A DNA stretch of 64,000 nucleotides from Antiquaquibacter soli (GTDB lineage Bacteria > Actinomycetota > Actinomycetes > Actinomycetales > Microbacteriaceae), in contig NZ_JAUQUB010000001.1 of the NCBI RefSeq assembly GCF_030580675.1, positions 1,550,001-1,614,000 of the forward strand, in the 5' to 3' direction. Below, piece after piece: positions 38,027 to 46,819 of this stretch. Under the pieces are notes generated by a model. That model made no database searches. It worked only from the letters and a program-made list of their open reading frames with translations, and had not been told where the DNA came from. Every line of letters begins with the position of its first letter. The first letter of the stretch is position 1. The translations under genes were made by a program, and so were the position numbers.

Positions 38027-40753
38027 GTGACGGTAAACGACCAGGATCCGTACTCGGTCAACAAGATGGACCAGGATCCCGAGGAGACTGCCGAGTGGCA
38101 GGAGTCGCTGCGGTCCCTCGTCGCGACCCACGGACACGCCCGCGGTCGCGAGATCATGCTGAGCCTCCTGAAGGAGTCGAAGGACCTGCACCTCGGTGTG
38201 CCGATGGTCCCTACGACCGACTACCTGAACACGATCGCCCCGGAGAACGAGCCCGCCTTCCCCGGTGACGAGGAGATCGAGCGCCGCTACCGCGCGTGGA
38301 TCCGCTGGAACGCGGCGATCACCGTGCACCGCGCCCAGCGCCCCGGCATCGGCGTCGGCGGCCACATCTCCACGTATGCCTCGTCCGCCGCGCTCTACGA
38401 GGTCGGACACAACTGGTTCTTCCGCGGTGCCGATCACGCCGGTGGCGGCGACCAGATCTTCTACCAGGGCCACGCCTCCCCCGGCATGTACGCCCGCGCC
38501 TTCCTCGAGGGTCGGCTCACCGAGGACAACCTCGACGCCTTCCGCCAGGAGAAGTCGCGCGCGCCCTTCGGCCTCTCGAGCTACCCGCACCCGCGGCTCA
38601 TGCCCGAGTTCTGGCAGTTCCCGACGGTCTCGATGGGTCTCGGCCCGATCAACGCCATCTACCAGGCGCAGTCCAACAAGTACCTCACCAACCGCGGAAT
38701 CAAGGATGCCTCGGACCAGCAGGTGTGGGCGTTCCTCGGCGACGGGGAGATGGACGAGGTCGAGAGCCGCGGCGCCCTCCAGTGGGCGGCGAACGAGGGG
38801 CTCGACAACCTCAACTTCGTGATCAACTGCAACCTGCAGCGCCTCGACGGACCGGTGCGCGGCAACGGCAAGATCATCCAGGAGCTCGAGAGCTTCTTCC
38901 GCGGCGCCGGCTGGAACGTCATCAAGGTCGTCTGGGGCCGGGAGTGGGATGCCCTGCTCGCGAACGACTCCGAGGGCGCGCTGCGCGACCTCATGAACCG
39001 CACGCCGGACGGCGACTACCAGACCTACAAGGCCGAGTCGGGCGCCTACGTGCGCGAGAACTTCTTCGGCCGCGACCCGCGCACGCTCGAGATGGTCAAG
39101 GACTACTCGGACGAGCAGCTCTGGAACCTCAAGCGCGGGGGCCACGACTACCGCAAGGTGTATGCGGCGTTCAAGGCGGCATCCGAGCACAAGGGCCAGC
39201 CGACGGTCATCCTCGCGAAGACCGTCAAGGGCTACGGCCTCGGCCCGAGCTTCGAGGGCCGCAACGCGACCCACCAGATGAAGAAGCTCACGCTCGACAA
39301 CCTCAAGGTCTTCCGCGACGTGATGCACATCCCGATCACGGACGCCCAGCTCGAGGAGAACCCTTACCAGCCGCCGTTCTACCACCCCGGTCAGAACGAC
39401 GAGGCGATCCAGTACCTGCAGGAGCGCCGTCGCGCGCTCGGCGGCTACGTGCCGGAGCGTCGGTCGAAGTACACGCAGTTCGCCATCCCCGAGGAGGCGT
39501 CGTACGAGGTCGTGAAGAAGGGCTCGGGCAAGCAGGAGGTCGCCACCACGATGGCGTTCGCCCGACTGCTCAAGGACCTGTTGCGCGACAAGGGCGCTGG
39601 TAACCGGATCGTGCCCATCATCCCCGACGAGGCGCGCACGTTCGGAATGGACGCGTACTTCCCGACGGCGAAGATCTACAACCCGCACGGCCAGCAGTAC
39701 ACGTCGGTGGACCGCGAGCTGCTCCTCGCCTACAAGGAGAGCCCGCAGGGCCAGATCGTGCACGTCGGCATCAACGAGGCGGGCGCGTTCGCGGCGTTCA
39801 CGGCCGCGGGCACCCAGTACGCCACGAACGGCGAGCCGCTCATTCCGGTCTACGTCTTCTACTCGATGTTCGGGTTCCAGCGCACGGGCGACGCCATGTG
39901 GGCCGCGGGCGACCAGATGGCGCGCGGGTTCATCATCGGCGCGACCGCCGGCCGCACCACACTCACCGGTGAGGGTCTGCAGCACGCGGACGGCCACTCG
40001 ATCCTCCTGGCGTCCACCAACCCCGCGGTCGTCGCCTACGACGCGGCCTACGGGTACGAGATCGGCCACATCGTTCGAGCGGGCTTCGAGCGGATGTACG
40101 GCGGCCAGCACCCGGACCCCAACGTCATGTACTACCTCACGGTCTACAACGAGCCCATCGTGCAGCCGGCCGAGCCGGAGGGGGTCGACGTCGAGGGGAT
40201 CGTCCGCGGCATCCACCTCCTGGCACCGTCCGCCGCGCCGGGCACCAAGGCCCAGCTGCTCGCGTCCGGTGTCGCGGTCCCGTGGGCGCTCGAGGCTCAG
40301 GGACTCCTCGCCACCGACTGGGGCGTGTCCGCGGACGTCTGGTCTGTCACCTCGTGGACCGAGCTGCGCCGCGACGGCATCGCCGCCGACGAGCACAACT
40401 TCCTGCACCCCGAGGAGCCGGCTCGCGTGCCCTACGTCACGCAGAAGCTGCAGGGCGCTGAGGGTCCGTTCATCGGCGTCAGCGACTTCATGCACGCGGT
40501 TCCGGACCAGATCCGCCAGTTCGTGCCCGGCGACTTCGCGACCCTCGGCGCGGACGACTTCGGCTTCTCCGACACGCGCGCGGCCGCGCGGCGCTACTTC
40601 ACGATCGACGGACCGTCGATCGTCGTGCGCACGCTTCAGTCGCTCGCCCGTCGCGGAGTGGTGGACGCCTCGCTCCCGGCCCAGGCGATCGCGAAGTACC
40701 GCCTGCTCGACGTGACGGCGGGCACGACCGGATCGGCCGGCGGGGAGAGCTAG
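38027..40753 (+). CDS. aceE: Pyruvate dehydrogenase E1 component, homodimeric
   Basis: Thiamine-diphosphate-dependent decarboxylase that acetylates the E2 lipoyl domain, 908 residues, the single-chain AceE type of Actinobacteria. Motifs: the [15 protein letters not shown] ThDP/Mg2+ motif, [25 protein letters not shown] and [11 protein letters not shown]. The GTG at 38027 has AGGAAGAGG 7-15 nt upstream. A TAGACT box at 37941-37946 suggests an mRNA leader of about 75 nt. Its partners LpdA and E2 are at the left end of the window. It feeds acetyl-CoA to the fatty-acid genes just downstream. Confidence 0.97.
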   Translation: MTVNDQDPYSVNKMDQDPEETAEWQESLRSLVATHGHARGREIMLSLLKESKDLHLGVPMVPTTDYLNTIAPENEPAFPGDEEIERRYRAWIRWNAAITVHRAQRPGIGVGGHISTYASSAALYEVGHNWFFRGADHAGGGDQIFYQGHASPGMYARAFLEGRLTEDNLDAFRQEKSRAPFGLSSYPHPRLMPEFWQFPTVSMGLGPINAIYQAQSNKYLTNRGIKDASDQQVWAFLGDGEMDEVESRGALQWAANEGLDNLNFVINCNLQRLDGPVRGNGKIIQELESFFRGAGWNVIKVVWGREWDALLANDSEGALRDLMNRTPDGDYQTYKAESGAYVRENFFGRDPRTLEMVKDYSDEQLWNLKRGGHDYRKVYAAFKAASEHKGQPTVILAKTVKGYGLGPSFEGRNATHQMKKLTLDNLKVFRDVMHIPITDAQLEENPYQPPFYHPGQNDEAIQYLQERRRALGGYVPERRSKYTQFAIPEEASYEVVKKGSGKQEVATTMAFARLLKDLLRDKGAGNRIVPIIPDEARTFGMDAYFPTAKIYNPHGQQYTSVDRELLLAYKESPQGQIVHVGINEAGAFAAFTAAGTQYATNGEPLIPVYVFYSMFGFQRTGDAMWAAGDQMARGFIIGATAGRTTLTGEGLQHADGHSILLASTNPAVVAYDAAYGYEIGHIVRAGFERMYGGQHPDPNVMYYLTVYNEPIVQPAEPEGVDVEGIVRGIHLLAPSAAPGTKAQLLASGVAVPWALEAQGLLATDWGVSADVWSVTSWTELRRDGIAADEHNFLHPEEPARVPYVTQKLQGAEGPFIGVSDFMHAVPDQIRQFVPGDFATLGADDFGFSDTRAAARRYFTIDGPSIVVRTLQSLARRGVVDASLPAQAIAKYRLLDVTAGTTGSAGGES

Positions 40754-40759
40754 CCGCCG

Positions 40760-41941
40760 GTGGCGCCCAAGACGAAGGAGCAGACGCTCGCCTGGCTGAG
40801 GACGATCTCCGGCGAGCTGGCGACAGCCACGCTCAAACGACTCGACGAGACGCTGCCCTGGTACGGCGACATGCCGCCGGGGCGGCGCTCGGCGGTCGGC
40901 CTCGTCGCGCAGAACGGCATCACGAGCTTCATCTCGTGGTTCGACGACCCCAAGTCGATCCCGTGGATCGCCGCCGACGTCTTCGGGGCGGCACCGCGCG
41001 AGCTCCTGCGATCGGTGTCGCTCACGCAGACCCTCCAGCTCATCCGCATCACCGTGGAGGTGGTCGAGGAGCGCGTCAAGGACGGCGACGACGTACTGCG
41101 CGAGGCGATCCTGCTCTACTCGAGGGAGATCGCCTTCGCAGCCGCGGACGTCTACGCGCGCGCCGCCGAGGCCCGGGGACTGTGGGATGCCCGGCTCGAG
41201 GCCCTCGTCGTGGACTCGATCCTCTCCGGCGAGTACGACAACGAGCTGCCGAGCCGCATCGCGGCCCTCGGCTGGAACGGCCACGGCGAGGTGTGCGTCC
41301 TCGTCGGCACCGCCCCCAAGATGCTCGACGTCGACCAGCTCCGGCGCACGGCCCGCCACCTCGACGCCGACGTCCTCATCGGTGTCCAGGGTGCCCGACT
41401 GGTGCTTGTCATCGGCCGCGCGAGCCCGCACTCGGACGACCCGGATGCCCCTACCCCGCTGCCCTTCCTCACCATTGCCGAGCAGCTCGAACCCGGGTTC
41501 GGCCCGGGCCACCTCGTGCTCGGTCACGAGGTCCCGAGCCTCGTGGACGCGTCGAAGAGCGCGAAGGCCGCGCTCGCCGGTTTCGCGGTGGCGCGCTCCT
41601 GGCGCAACGCCCCCCGACCCACCCTCGCCGACGATCTGCTGCCCGAGCGCGCCTTCGCGGGTGACCCGCTCGCCCGTGCGACCCTCATCACGAAGGTCTA
41701 CCGGCCGCTCCAGCAGCACTCGACGGACCTGCTCGCAACGCTGTGGTGCTACCTCGACAACGGCCGATCGCTCGAGGCGACAGCTCGGGAGTTGTTCGTG
41801 CATCCGAACACCGTGCGCTACCGACTCAAGCGCGTGAGCGAGGTCATCGGCTGGGATGCGACGGGCGCGCGCGAGGCACTCATCCTCCAGTCCGCCCTTA
41901 TCGTCGGCTCGATCGCCGACCCGGAAGGCCGCAAGCGCTAG
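40760..41941 (+). CDS. fasR: PucR-type regulator of fatty-acid synthesis (FasR-like)
   Basis: A 393-residue regulator with an N-terminal helical domain (SGELATATLKRLDETLPWY), a central CdaR/GGDEF-like region and a C-terminal PucR helix-turn-helix (GRSLEATARELFVHPNTVRYRLKRVSE, shown in part: ATARELFVHPNTVRYRL). In Streptomyces a regulator of this class encoded directly before fabD, FasR, activates fabDHPF. The same position here supports the name. GTG start 6 nt after the aceE stop, so it may share the aceE transcript, coupling acetyl-CoA and lipid synthesis. Confidence 0.85.
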   Translation: MAPKTKEQTLAWLRTISGELATATLKRLDETLPWYGDMPPGRRSAVGLVAQNGITSFISWFDDPKSIPWIAADVFGAAPRELLRSVSLTQTLQLIRITVEVVEERVKDGDDVLREAILLYSREIAFAAADVYARAAEARGLWDARLEALVVDSILSGEYDNELPSRIAALGWNGHGEVCVLVGTAPKMLDVDQLRRTARHLDADVLIGVQGARLVLVIGRASPHSDDPDAPTPLPFLTIAEQLEPGFGPGHLVLGHEVPSLVDASKSAKAALAGFAVARSWRNAPRPTLADDLLPERAFAGDPLARATLITKVYRPLQQHSTDLLATLWCYLDNGRSLEATARELFVHPNTVRYRLKRVSEVIGWDATGAREALILQSALIVGSIADPEGRKR

Positions 41942-41981
41942 CGGATCGCACAACGGTCGGCCTGAAGTTTGTGAGGGTCCC

Positions 41982-42008
41982 GCCAGCGATGCCGCCGGGA
42001 TCGTTGGC
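41982..42008. promoter_or_regulatory. Imperfect inverted repeat in the fabD promoter
   Basis: GCCAGCGAT (41982-41990) and ATCGTTGGC (42000-42008) are inverted with one mismatch and a 9-nt spacer, ending at the -10-like CAGACT (42008-42013), which is 6 nt before the fabD GTG. The position fits an activator or repressor site, possibly for FasR. Confidence 0.4.
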
Positions 42009-42019
42009 AGACTAGACGG

Positions 42020-42937
42020 GTGATTGTTCTCGTCGCGCCCGGCCAGGGCTCCCAGACTCCCGGATTCCTCGAGCCGTGGCTCACCGAGACGCGCTTTGCC
42101 GAGCAGCTCTCGGCGATCTCCGACGCGGTCGACATCGATCTCGTCGCGCACGGCACGGTCTCCGATGCCGACACCATCCGCGACACCCGCGTCGCGCAGC
42201 CCCTCATCGTCGCCGCCGGCCTCCTCACCCTTTCCGCGCTCCTCGCCGACGGGCGCCGCGAGAGGATCGGCGGCATCGCCGGGCACTCGGTGGGCGAGGT
42301 CACCGCGGCCGCGGGAGCGGGCATCCTGAGCGAGACGGACGCCGTCGCGTTCGTGCGCGAGCGCGCCAACCGGATGGCGGATGCCGCGGCCCTCGAGCAG
42401 ACCGGGATGTCCGCCGTTCTCGGCGGCGATGAGGCCGCCCTCCTCGAGAGGCTCGAGGAGCTCGACCTCTCCCCCGCCAACTACAACGGCGGCGGACAGG
42501 TCGTCGTCGCCGGCGCCCTCCCCGCACTCGCCGCCCTCGCAGAGAACCCCGTCGCGGGGACACGGGTCATCCCGCTCCAGGTCGCGGGCGCGTTCCACAC
42601 GCGATACATGCAGCCCGCGGTCGAACCGCTCGCCGAGTTTGCGGCGTCGATCGTGCCGCTCGACCCGACCGTGCCGATCTGGACCAACAAGGACGGGTCG
42701 CGCGTGTCGAGCGGTCAGGAGTACCTCGACCTCCTCGTCGGCCAGGTGTCGTCGCCGGTACGGTGGGACAAGACGATGGAGTCCTTCGCGGACGCCGGAG
42801 TCACCGGCGTCATCGAGCTCGCACCCGCGGGCGCCCTCGTCGGCCTCGTGAAGCGGGGCCTCAAGGGAGTACCGACCGTCGCGGTCAAGACGCCCGACGA
42901 CCTCGCTGCCGCCATCGACCTGATCGAGGGGAACTAA
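42020..42937 (+). CDS. fabD: Malonyl-CoA:ACP transacylase
   Basis: Loads malonate from CoA onto ACP for type II fatty-acid synthesis. The 305-residue protein has the N-terminal APGQGSQTPGF motif, the nucleophile serine in GIAGHSVGEVTAA, an ERANRM arginine, and the catalytic His in AGAFHTRYM. GTG start with CAGACT 6 nt upstream, so probably leaderless. Its stop and the fabH start share one base (TAATG). Confidence 0.95.
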   Translation: MIVLVAPGQGSQTPGFLEPWLTETRFAEQLSAISDAVDIDLVAHGTVSDADTIRDTRVAQPLIVAAGLLTLSALLADGRRERIGGIAGHSVGEVTAAAGAGILSETDAVAFVRERANRMADAAALEQTGMSAVLGGDEAALLERLEELDLSPANYNGGGQVVVAGALPALAALAENPVAGTRVIPLQVAGAFHTRYMQPAVEPLAEFAASIVPLDPTVPIWTNKDGSRVSSGQEYLDLLVGQVSSPVRWDKTMESFADAGVTGVIELAPAGALVGLVKRGLKGVPTVAVKTPDDLAAAIDLIEGN

Positions 42938-43935
42938 TGGCCGTCCTCAAGCAGTCCCACGGGGTGGAGTTCACCCGCATCTACAGCTACGGAGCCGCTC
43001 GCGGTGACCGGGTCGTGCCCAACGACGACCTCGTCGGCCCCATCGACTCGAGCGACGAATGGATCCGCCAGCGCACGGGCATCGTCACCCGCACCCGTGC
43101 GTCGGAGAGCGTCCTCGCCGTCGACCTCGCGACCGACGCAGCGCGCGAGGCCATCGAGAAGGCCGGAATCGCGCCCGAGCAGATCGACCTGGTCATCGTC
43201 GCGACAATCAGCAACGTGCAGCAGACTCCCTCCATGGCCGCGGTCGTTGCCGACCGCGTGGGCGCGAACCCGGCCGCAGCGTACGACGAGAACGCGGCGT
43301 GCGCCGGATTCAGCTACGGCGTGACCCAAGCCGATGCCCTCATCCGCAGTGGTGCTGCCCACTACGCTCTCGTGATCGGTGCCGAGAAGCTCTCCGACAT
43401 CGTCAAGCCCACCGATCGGACCATCTCGTTCCTCCTCGGTGACGGGGCCGGGGCAGTCGTCGTCGGCCCGAGCGACTTCCCGGGAATCGCCGCTCCCGTC
43501 TGGGGTTCCGACGGCTCCAAGGCCGACGCCGTCGGCATGGATGCCACGCTCGTCGACTTCCGCGAGGGCCGCGCCGAGTGGCCGACGCTCCGCCAGGACG
43601 GCCAGACCGTGTTCCGCTGGGCGGTCTGGGAGATGGCCAAGGTCGCGAAGGAGGCGCTCGAAGTGGCCGGGGTCACCGCCGACGACCTCGCGGCGTTCAT
43701 CCCGCACCAGGCGAACATGCGCATCATCGACGAGTTCGCGAAGCAGCTCGGTCTGCCCGAGTCGGTCGCGATCGCCCGAGACATCGCCACGACGGGCAAC
43801 ACGAGCGCAGCATCCATCCCGCTCGCGACGCACCGACTGCTCGAGGAGCACCCCGAGCTCAGCGGCGGACTCGCCCTCCAGATCGGATTCGGCGCGGGCC
43901 TCGTCTTCGGGGCGCAGGTTATCGTCCTCCCGTAA
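42937..43935 (+). CDS. fabH: Beta-ketoacyl-ACP synthase III
   Basis: Initiates fatty-acid synthesis by condensing an acyl-CoA primer with malonyl-ACP; in Actinobacteria it typically prefers branched primers. The 332-residue protein has the active-site Cys in NAACAGFSYG, His in FIPHQANMR and Asn in TTGNTSAASIP. The start at 42937 overlaps the fabD stop. acpP follows after 41 bp containing a good AAGGAG ribosome site. Confidence 0.96.
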   Translation: MAVLKQSHGVEFTRIYSYGAARGDRVVPNDDLVGPIDSSDEWIRQRTGIVTRTRASESVLAVDLATDAAREAIEKAGIAPEQIDLVIVATISNVQQTPSMAAVVADRVGANPAAAYDENAACAGFSYGVTQADALIRSGAAHYALVIGAEKLSDIVKPTDRTISFLLGDGAGAVVVGPSDFPGIAAPVWGSDGSKADAVGMDATLVDFREGRAEWPTLRQDGQTVFRWAVWEMAKVAKEALEVAGVTADDLAAFIPHQANMRIIDEFAKQLGLPESVAIARDIATTGNTSAASIPLATHRLLEEHPELSGGLALQIGFGAGLVFGAQVIVLP

Positions 43936-43976
43936 ACTGGCACACGGTCAATTCACACCCCCAAGGAGAAAACACA

Positions 43977-44225
43977 ATGGCATTGTCCACCGAAGAAGTC
44001 CTGGCCGGCCTGGCCGAGCTCATCAACGACGAGACCGGCATCGCGACCGACACCGTCGAGCTGGACAAGTCGTTCACCGACGACCTGGACATCGACTCCA
44101 TCTCGATGATGACCATCGTCGTCAACGCCGAGGAGAAGTTCGACGTCAAGATCCCCGACGAAGAGGTCAAGAACCTCAAGACCGTCGGCGACGCGGTGAG
44201 CTTCATCGTCAGCGCCCAGGGCTAA
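43977..44225 (+). CDS. acpP: Acyl carrier protein
   Basis: An 82-residue acidic four-helix carrier. The phosphopantetheine serine is in DLDIDSISMM, where most ACPs have DSL. The AAGGAG site lies 8 nt before the ATG. Two hairpins separate it from fabF, which may let ACP accumulate above the enzymes of the operon. Confidence 0.96.
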   Translation: MALSTEEVLAGLAELINDETGIATDTVELDKSFTDDLDIDSISMMTIVVNAEEKFDVKIPDEEVKNLKTVGDAVSFIVSAQG

Positions 44226-44245
44226 GCACCACCACGTCGGCGGCC

Positions 44246-44304
44246 GGCCAGCCGCTTCGCACGGCTGGCCCGCTCCCGACCGGCCTGGGCGACCACACCA
44301 GGCC
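44246..44304 (+). terminator. Two hairpins between acpP and fabF
   Basis: The first has perfect 9-bp arms GGCCAGCCG (44246-44254) and CGGCTGGCC (44262-44270) with a 7-nt loop. The second has arms GGCCTGG (44282-44288) and CCAGGCC (44298-44304). No U-tract follows either. They could act as a partial terminator or an RNA-stabilising 3' structure for acpP. Confidence 0.55.
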
Positions 44305-44329
44305 AGTAGAGCCGCGACAGGAATGTGAA

Positions 44330-45568
44330 ATGACCAAGAAGATCGTTGTAACCGGCATCGGCGCCACCTCGCCCCTCGGCGGCACCGCCCCCGAGTCGTG
44401 GCAGGCTCTGCTCGCCGGAGAATCCGGTGCCCACTCGCTCACCCAGGACTGGGTCGCCGAGCTGGAGCTCCCCGTCACCTTCGCCGCCGAGGCGAAGGTA
44501 CGGCCCGAGGAGGTCCTCGAGCGCGTCGAGTCCAAGCGCCTCGACCCGTCGAGCCAGTTCGCGCTCATCTCCGCGCGCGAGGCATGGGCGGATGCGGGCT
44601 CCCCCGACGTGGACCCGATCCGCGTCGGCGTCGACTACTCGACCGGCATCGGCGGCCTCTGGACGCTCCTCGACGCGTGGGACACCCTCAAGGAGAAGGG
44701 TCCCCGTCGAGTCCTGCCCATGACGATCCCCATGCTCATGCCGAACGCCGCGGCCGCTGCGATCAGCATGTCGATCCCGTCCCGCGCCTACGCGCGCACG
44801 GATGTCTCGGCCTGCGCGTCGAGCACGGAGGCCATCGCGAACGCGTACATGCACCTCCAGGAAGGGCTCGCCGACGTGGTCATCGCGGGCGGGACCGAGT
44901 CGGTCGTGCATCCGCTTCCCATCGCCGCATTCGCGTCGATGCAGGCCCTCTCGAAGCGCAACGACTCCCCGGCGACCGCCTCGCGGCCCTACGACGTCTC
45001 GCGCGACGGCTTCGTGCTGGGCGAGGGCGCCGGCTCGATCGTGCTCGAGACCGAGGAGCACGCCCTCGCTCGCGGCGCTCGCATCTACGCGGAGCTCGCC
45101 GGCGGCGCGGTGACGAGCGACTCCTTCCACATCACCGCTCCCGATCCCGAAGGGTCGGCCGCGGCCCGAGCGATGCTCGCCGCGCTCGAGCAGGCGGGCG
45201 CGAAGCCCACCGACGTGGTCCACGTCAACGCGCACGCCACGAGCACGCCGGTCGGCGACATCGCCGAGTACAACGCCATGCTGCGCGTCTTCGGCGACCA
45301 CCTCCCGAACATCGCGGTCTCCGCGACAAAGGCAGCGACCGGCCACCTGCTCGGCGGCACCGGAGCACTCGAGGCGATCTTCACCATCCTCGCCCTGCAC
45401 CACCGCACCGCTCCGCCGACGATCAACCTCACCGAGCAGGACCCCGAGATCCCGCTCGACGTGGTGACTTCGCCGCGCGCCCTCGGCGATGGCCCGCTGC
45501 TCGCGATCAGCAACTCGTTCGGCTTCGGCGGTCACAACTCGGTGGTCGCGTTCCGCAGCTACAGCTAG
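44330..45568 (+). CDS. fabF: Beta-ketoacyl-ACP synthase II
   Basis: Chain-elongating condensing enzyme, 412 residues. Catalytic triad Cys-His-His: DVSACASSTEA, VNAHATSTPVGD and SATKAATGHLLGGTGA. NSFGFGGHNS at the C-terminus is also typical. The ATG at 44330 has ACAGGAA 6 nt upstream. It ends the fasR-fabD-fabH-acpP-fabF cluster; the stop shares CTAG with the convergent SRPBCC gene. A bulged hairpin (45593-45617) lies 24 nt past the stop, inside that gene. Confidence 0.97.
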   Translation: MTKKIVVTGIGATSPLGGTAPESWQALLAGESGAHSLTQDWVAELELPVTFAAEAKVRPEEVLERVESKRLDPSSQFALISAREAWADAGSPDVDPIRVGVDYSTGIGGLWTLLDAWDTLKEKGPRRVLPMTIPMLMPNAAAAAISMSIPSRAYARTDVSACASSTEAIANAYMHLQEGLADVVIAGGTESVVHPLPIAAFASMQALSKRNDSPATASRPYDVSRDGFVLGEGAGSIVLETEEHALARGARIYAELAGGAVTSDSFHITAPDPEGSAAARAMLAALEQAGAKPTDVVHVNAHATSTPVGDIAEYNAMLRVFGDHLPNIAVSATKAATGHLLGGTGALEAIFTILALHHRTAPPTINLTEQDPEIPLDVVTSPRALGDGPLLAISNSFGFGGHNSVVAFRSYS

Positions 45569-45981
45569 CGCTCGACGCGCTCCAGGTGGGCGGGGAGCCT
45601 GTCGAGGCAGGACTCCCAGCCCGCTCGGTGGTCGTCCGCGGTCTCCTGATCGGCGTTGCCGGCGTGAGCGAGGGTGAGAGCGGTGCCGGCGGCGGATGGC
45701 TCGAGCGTCAGTGTGACCGTCGTGCGAGCATCCTCGCCCCGCCAGCCCCAGTCGAGCACGAGCTCACGGCCGGGCACCGCGGAGAGGATTCGCGCGTCGA
45801 CGGCCATCCCCATCGGCTCGCTCGAGATCGAGAAGCCGCCCCCGGTGATCGGATCGACGGCAACCACGGTCTCGAACTGCTTCGGCCAGAACCAGTCCGC
45901 CAGTTCGGAAGTCGTCAGCGCCTCCCACACCCGCGCCGGAGTCGCACCGAGCGCGCGCGTCAGGGTGACGTCGAACGTCAT
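45565..45981 (-). CDS. SRPBCC (AHSA1-like) domain protein
   Basis: A 138-residue protein of the START/Bet v1-like superfamily: FDVTLTRALGATPARVWEALTT at the start, then a WFWPKQFET segment, and a C-terminal helix with GWESCLDRLPAHLE. AHSA1-like members bind hydrophobic ligands or partner with ArsR regulators. The ATG at 45981 overlaps the stop of the upstream small gene (ATGA), so the pair is coupled; an earlier in-frame ATG lies inside that gene. Confidence 0.85.
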   Translation of the reverse strand: MTFDVTLTRALGATPARVWEALTTSELADWFWPKQFETVVAVDPITGGGFSISSEPMGMAVDARILSAVPGRELVLDWGWRGEDARTTVTLTLEPSAAGTALTLAHAGNADQETADDHRAGWESCLDRLPAHLERVER

Positions 45982-46139
45982 CCCTTGAGGATCGGCCGGC
46001 AGCCGTCGTGGACGGTGCACTCGCCGTCGAACATCAGCAGGTCGTCCTCGGTGACGAGCCGCTCCAGCTGCTCCAGATCAATGAGAGTCGGAGCGACCTC
46101 GGCGACGAGCTCGTCCAGTTCCCGGTTCAGCGTGTCCAT
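45978..46139 (-). CDS. Small acidic protein, unknown
   Basis: A 53-residue protein beginning MDTLNRELDELVAEVAP with an acidic, helical N-terminus and a Cys pair in FDGECTVHDGCRPIL. An AGGAGG ribosome site lies 6-7 nt upstream of the ATG, and the stop overlaps the SRPBCC start by 4 nt. I do not recognise the family. Being coupled to an SRPBCC gene suggests a partner or regulator. Confidence 0.7.
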   Translation of the reverse strand: MDTLNRELDELVAEVAPTLIDLEQLERLVTEDDLLMFDGECTVHDGCRPILKG

Positions 46140-46171
46140 CTCGTTCCTCCTACCTTCGACGTGCGCGGGCC

Positions 46172-46675
46172 TCAGCCCACCTTGTGCAGCCAGACGACCG
46201 CGGAGTCCTGGCCCGCGTGCCGGAAGACCTCGAGCTCGTCGTCCCACGCCTGACCGAGGGCGAGGCGCAACTCGCGATGCAGCTCGACCGCATTCGCGCC
46301 GGCGACTTCCATCGCGTAGCGGATCCGGTCCTCGGGGATGACGACGTTCCCGACGGTGTCCGTCTGCGCGAAGAAGATGCCGAGGTCGGGAGTGTGCATC
46401 CAGCGGCCACCGTCGGTGCCGAGCCCGGCATCCTCCGTGACCTCGTAGCGCAAGTGCTCCCAGCCGCGCAGGGCGGACGCGAGCTTGGCCCCCGTGCCGC
46501 GCGGGCCTTCCCAATAGAACTCGGTGCGCTGCGATCCCTTGAGGACCGGCTGAGCGGTCCAGTCGAAGTTCACGGCACGCTCAAGGGCGCGACCAGCTGC
46601 CCACTCGATGTGGGGGCACAGCGCGCGAGGAGCGGAGTGCACGAAAAGCACTCCGCGAGCCTGTGGTGCAGTCAC
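46172..46675 (-). CDS. DUF3145 domain protein
   Basis: A 167-residue actinobacterial protein of unknown function. The start GVLFVHSAPRALCPHIEWA, the FDWTAQPVLKGSQRTEFYWEG block and the C-terminal EVFRHAGQDSAVVWLHKVG match DUF3145. The GTG at 46675 has a GGAG site 7 nt upstream and agrees with the usual N-terminus; an upstream ATG would add 12 residues. The 32 bp before the following small gene contain that gene's ribosome site. Confidence 0.85.
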   Translation of the reverse strand: MTAPQARGVLFVHSAPRALCPHIEWAAGRALERAVNFDWTAQPVLKGSQRTEFYWEGPRGTGAKLASALRGWEHLRYEVTEDAGLGTDGGRWMHTPDLGIFFAQTDTVGNVVIPEDRIRYAMEVAGANAVELHRELRLALGQAWDDELEVFRHAGQDSAVVWLHKVG

Positions 46676-46789
46676 GTCTAACTCCGTTCCGGTTGGGTGC
46701 GACTTCCCCATCGACCCGGTGGAACGGTGTGAGTGACTCGTGTGAAGTTGGGCGGCGAACCGCTGGCCTCATTATGCCGAGGAAACCTG

Positions 46790-46811
46790 CGAATCACAAG
46801 CATGTGATTCG
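46790..46811 (-). terminator. Hairpin after the polymerase gene
   Basis: CGAATCACA (46790-46798) and TGTGATTCG (46803-46811) form a perfect 9-bp stem with a 4-nt loop, 8 nt beyond the stop of the minus-strand polymerase gene. No long U-run follows. The rest of the 144-bp gap up to DUF3145 shows nothing else clear. Confidence 0.6.
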
Positions 46812-46819
46812 GCGGTGCG

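Noticed and set aside
38021-42598. A 1525-codon open frame on the minus strand across aceE, fasR and fabD
   Set aside because: It is the antisense shadow produced by GC-rich third codon positions. The composition is Arg/Val/Asp/Leu-rich, with no recognisable domain, and three certain genes occupy the other strand.
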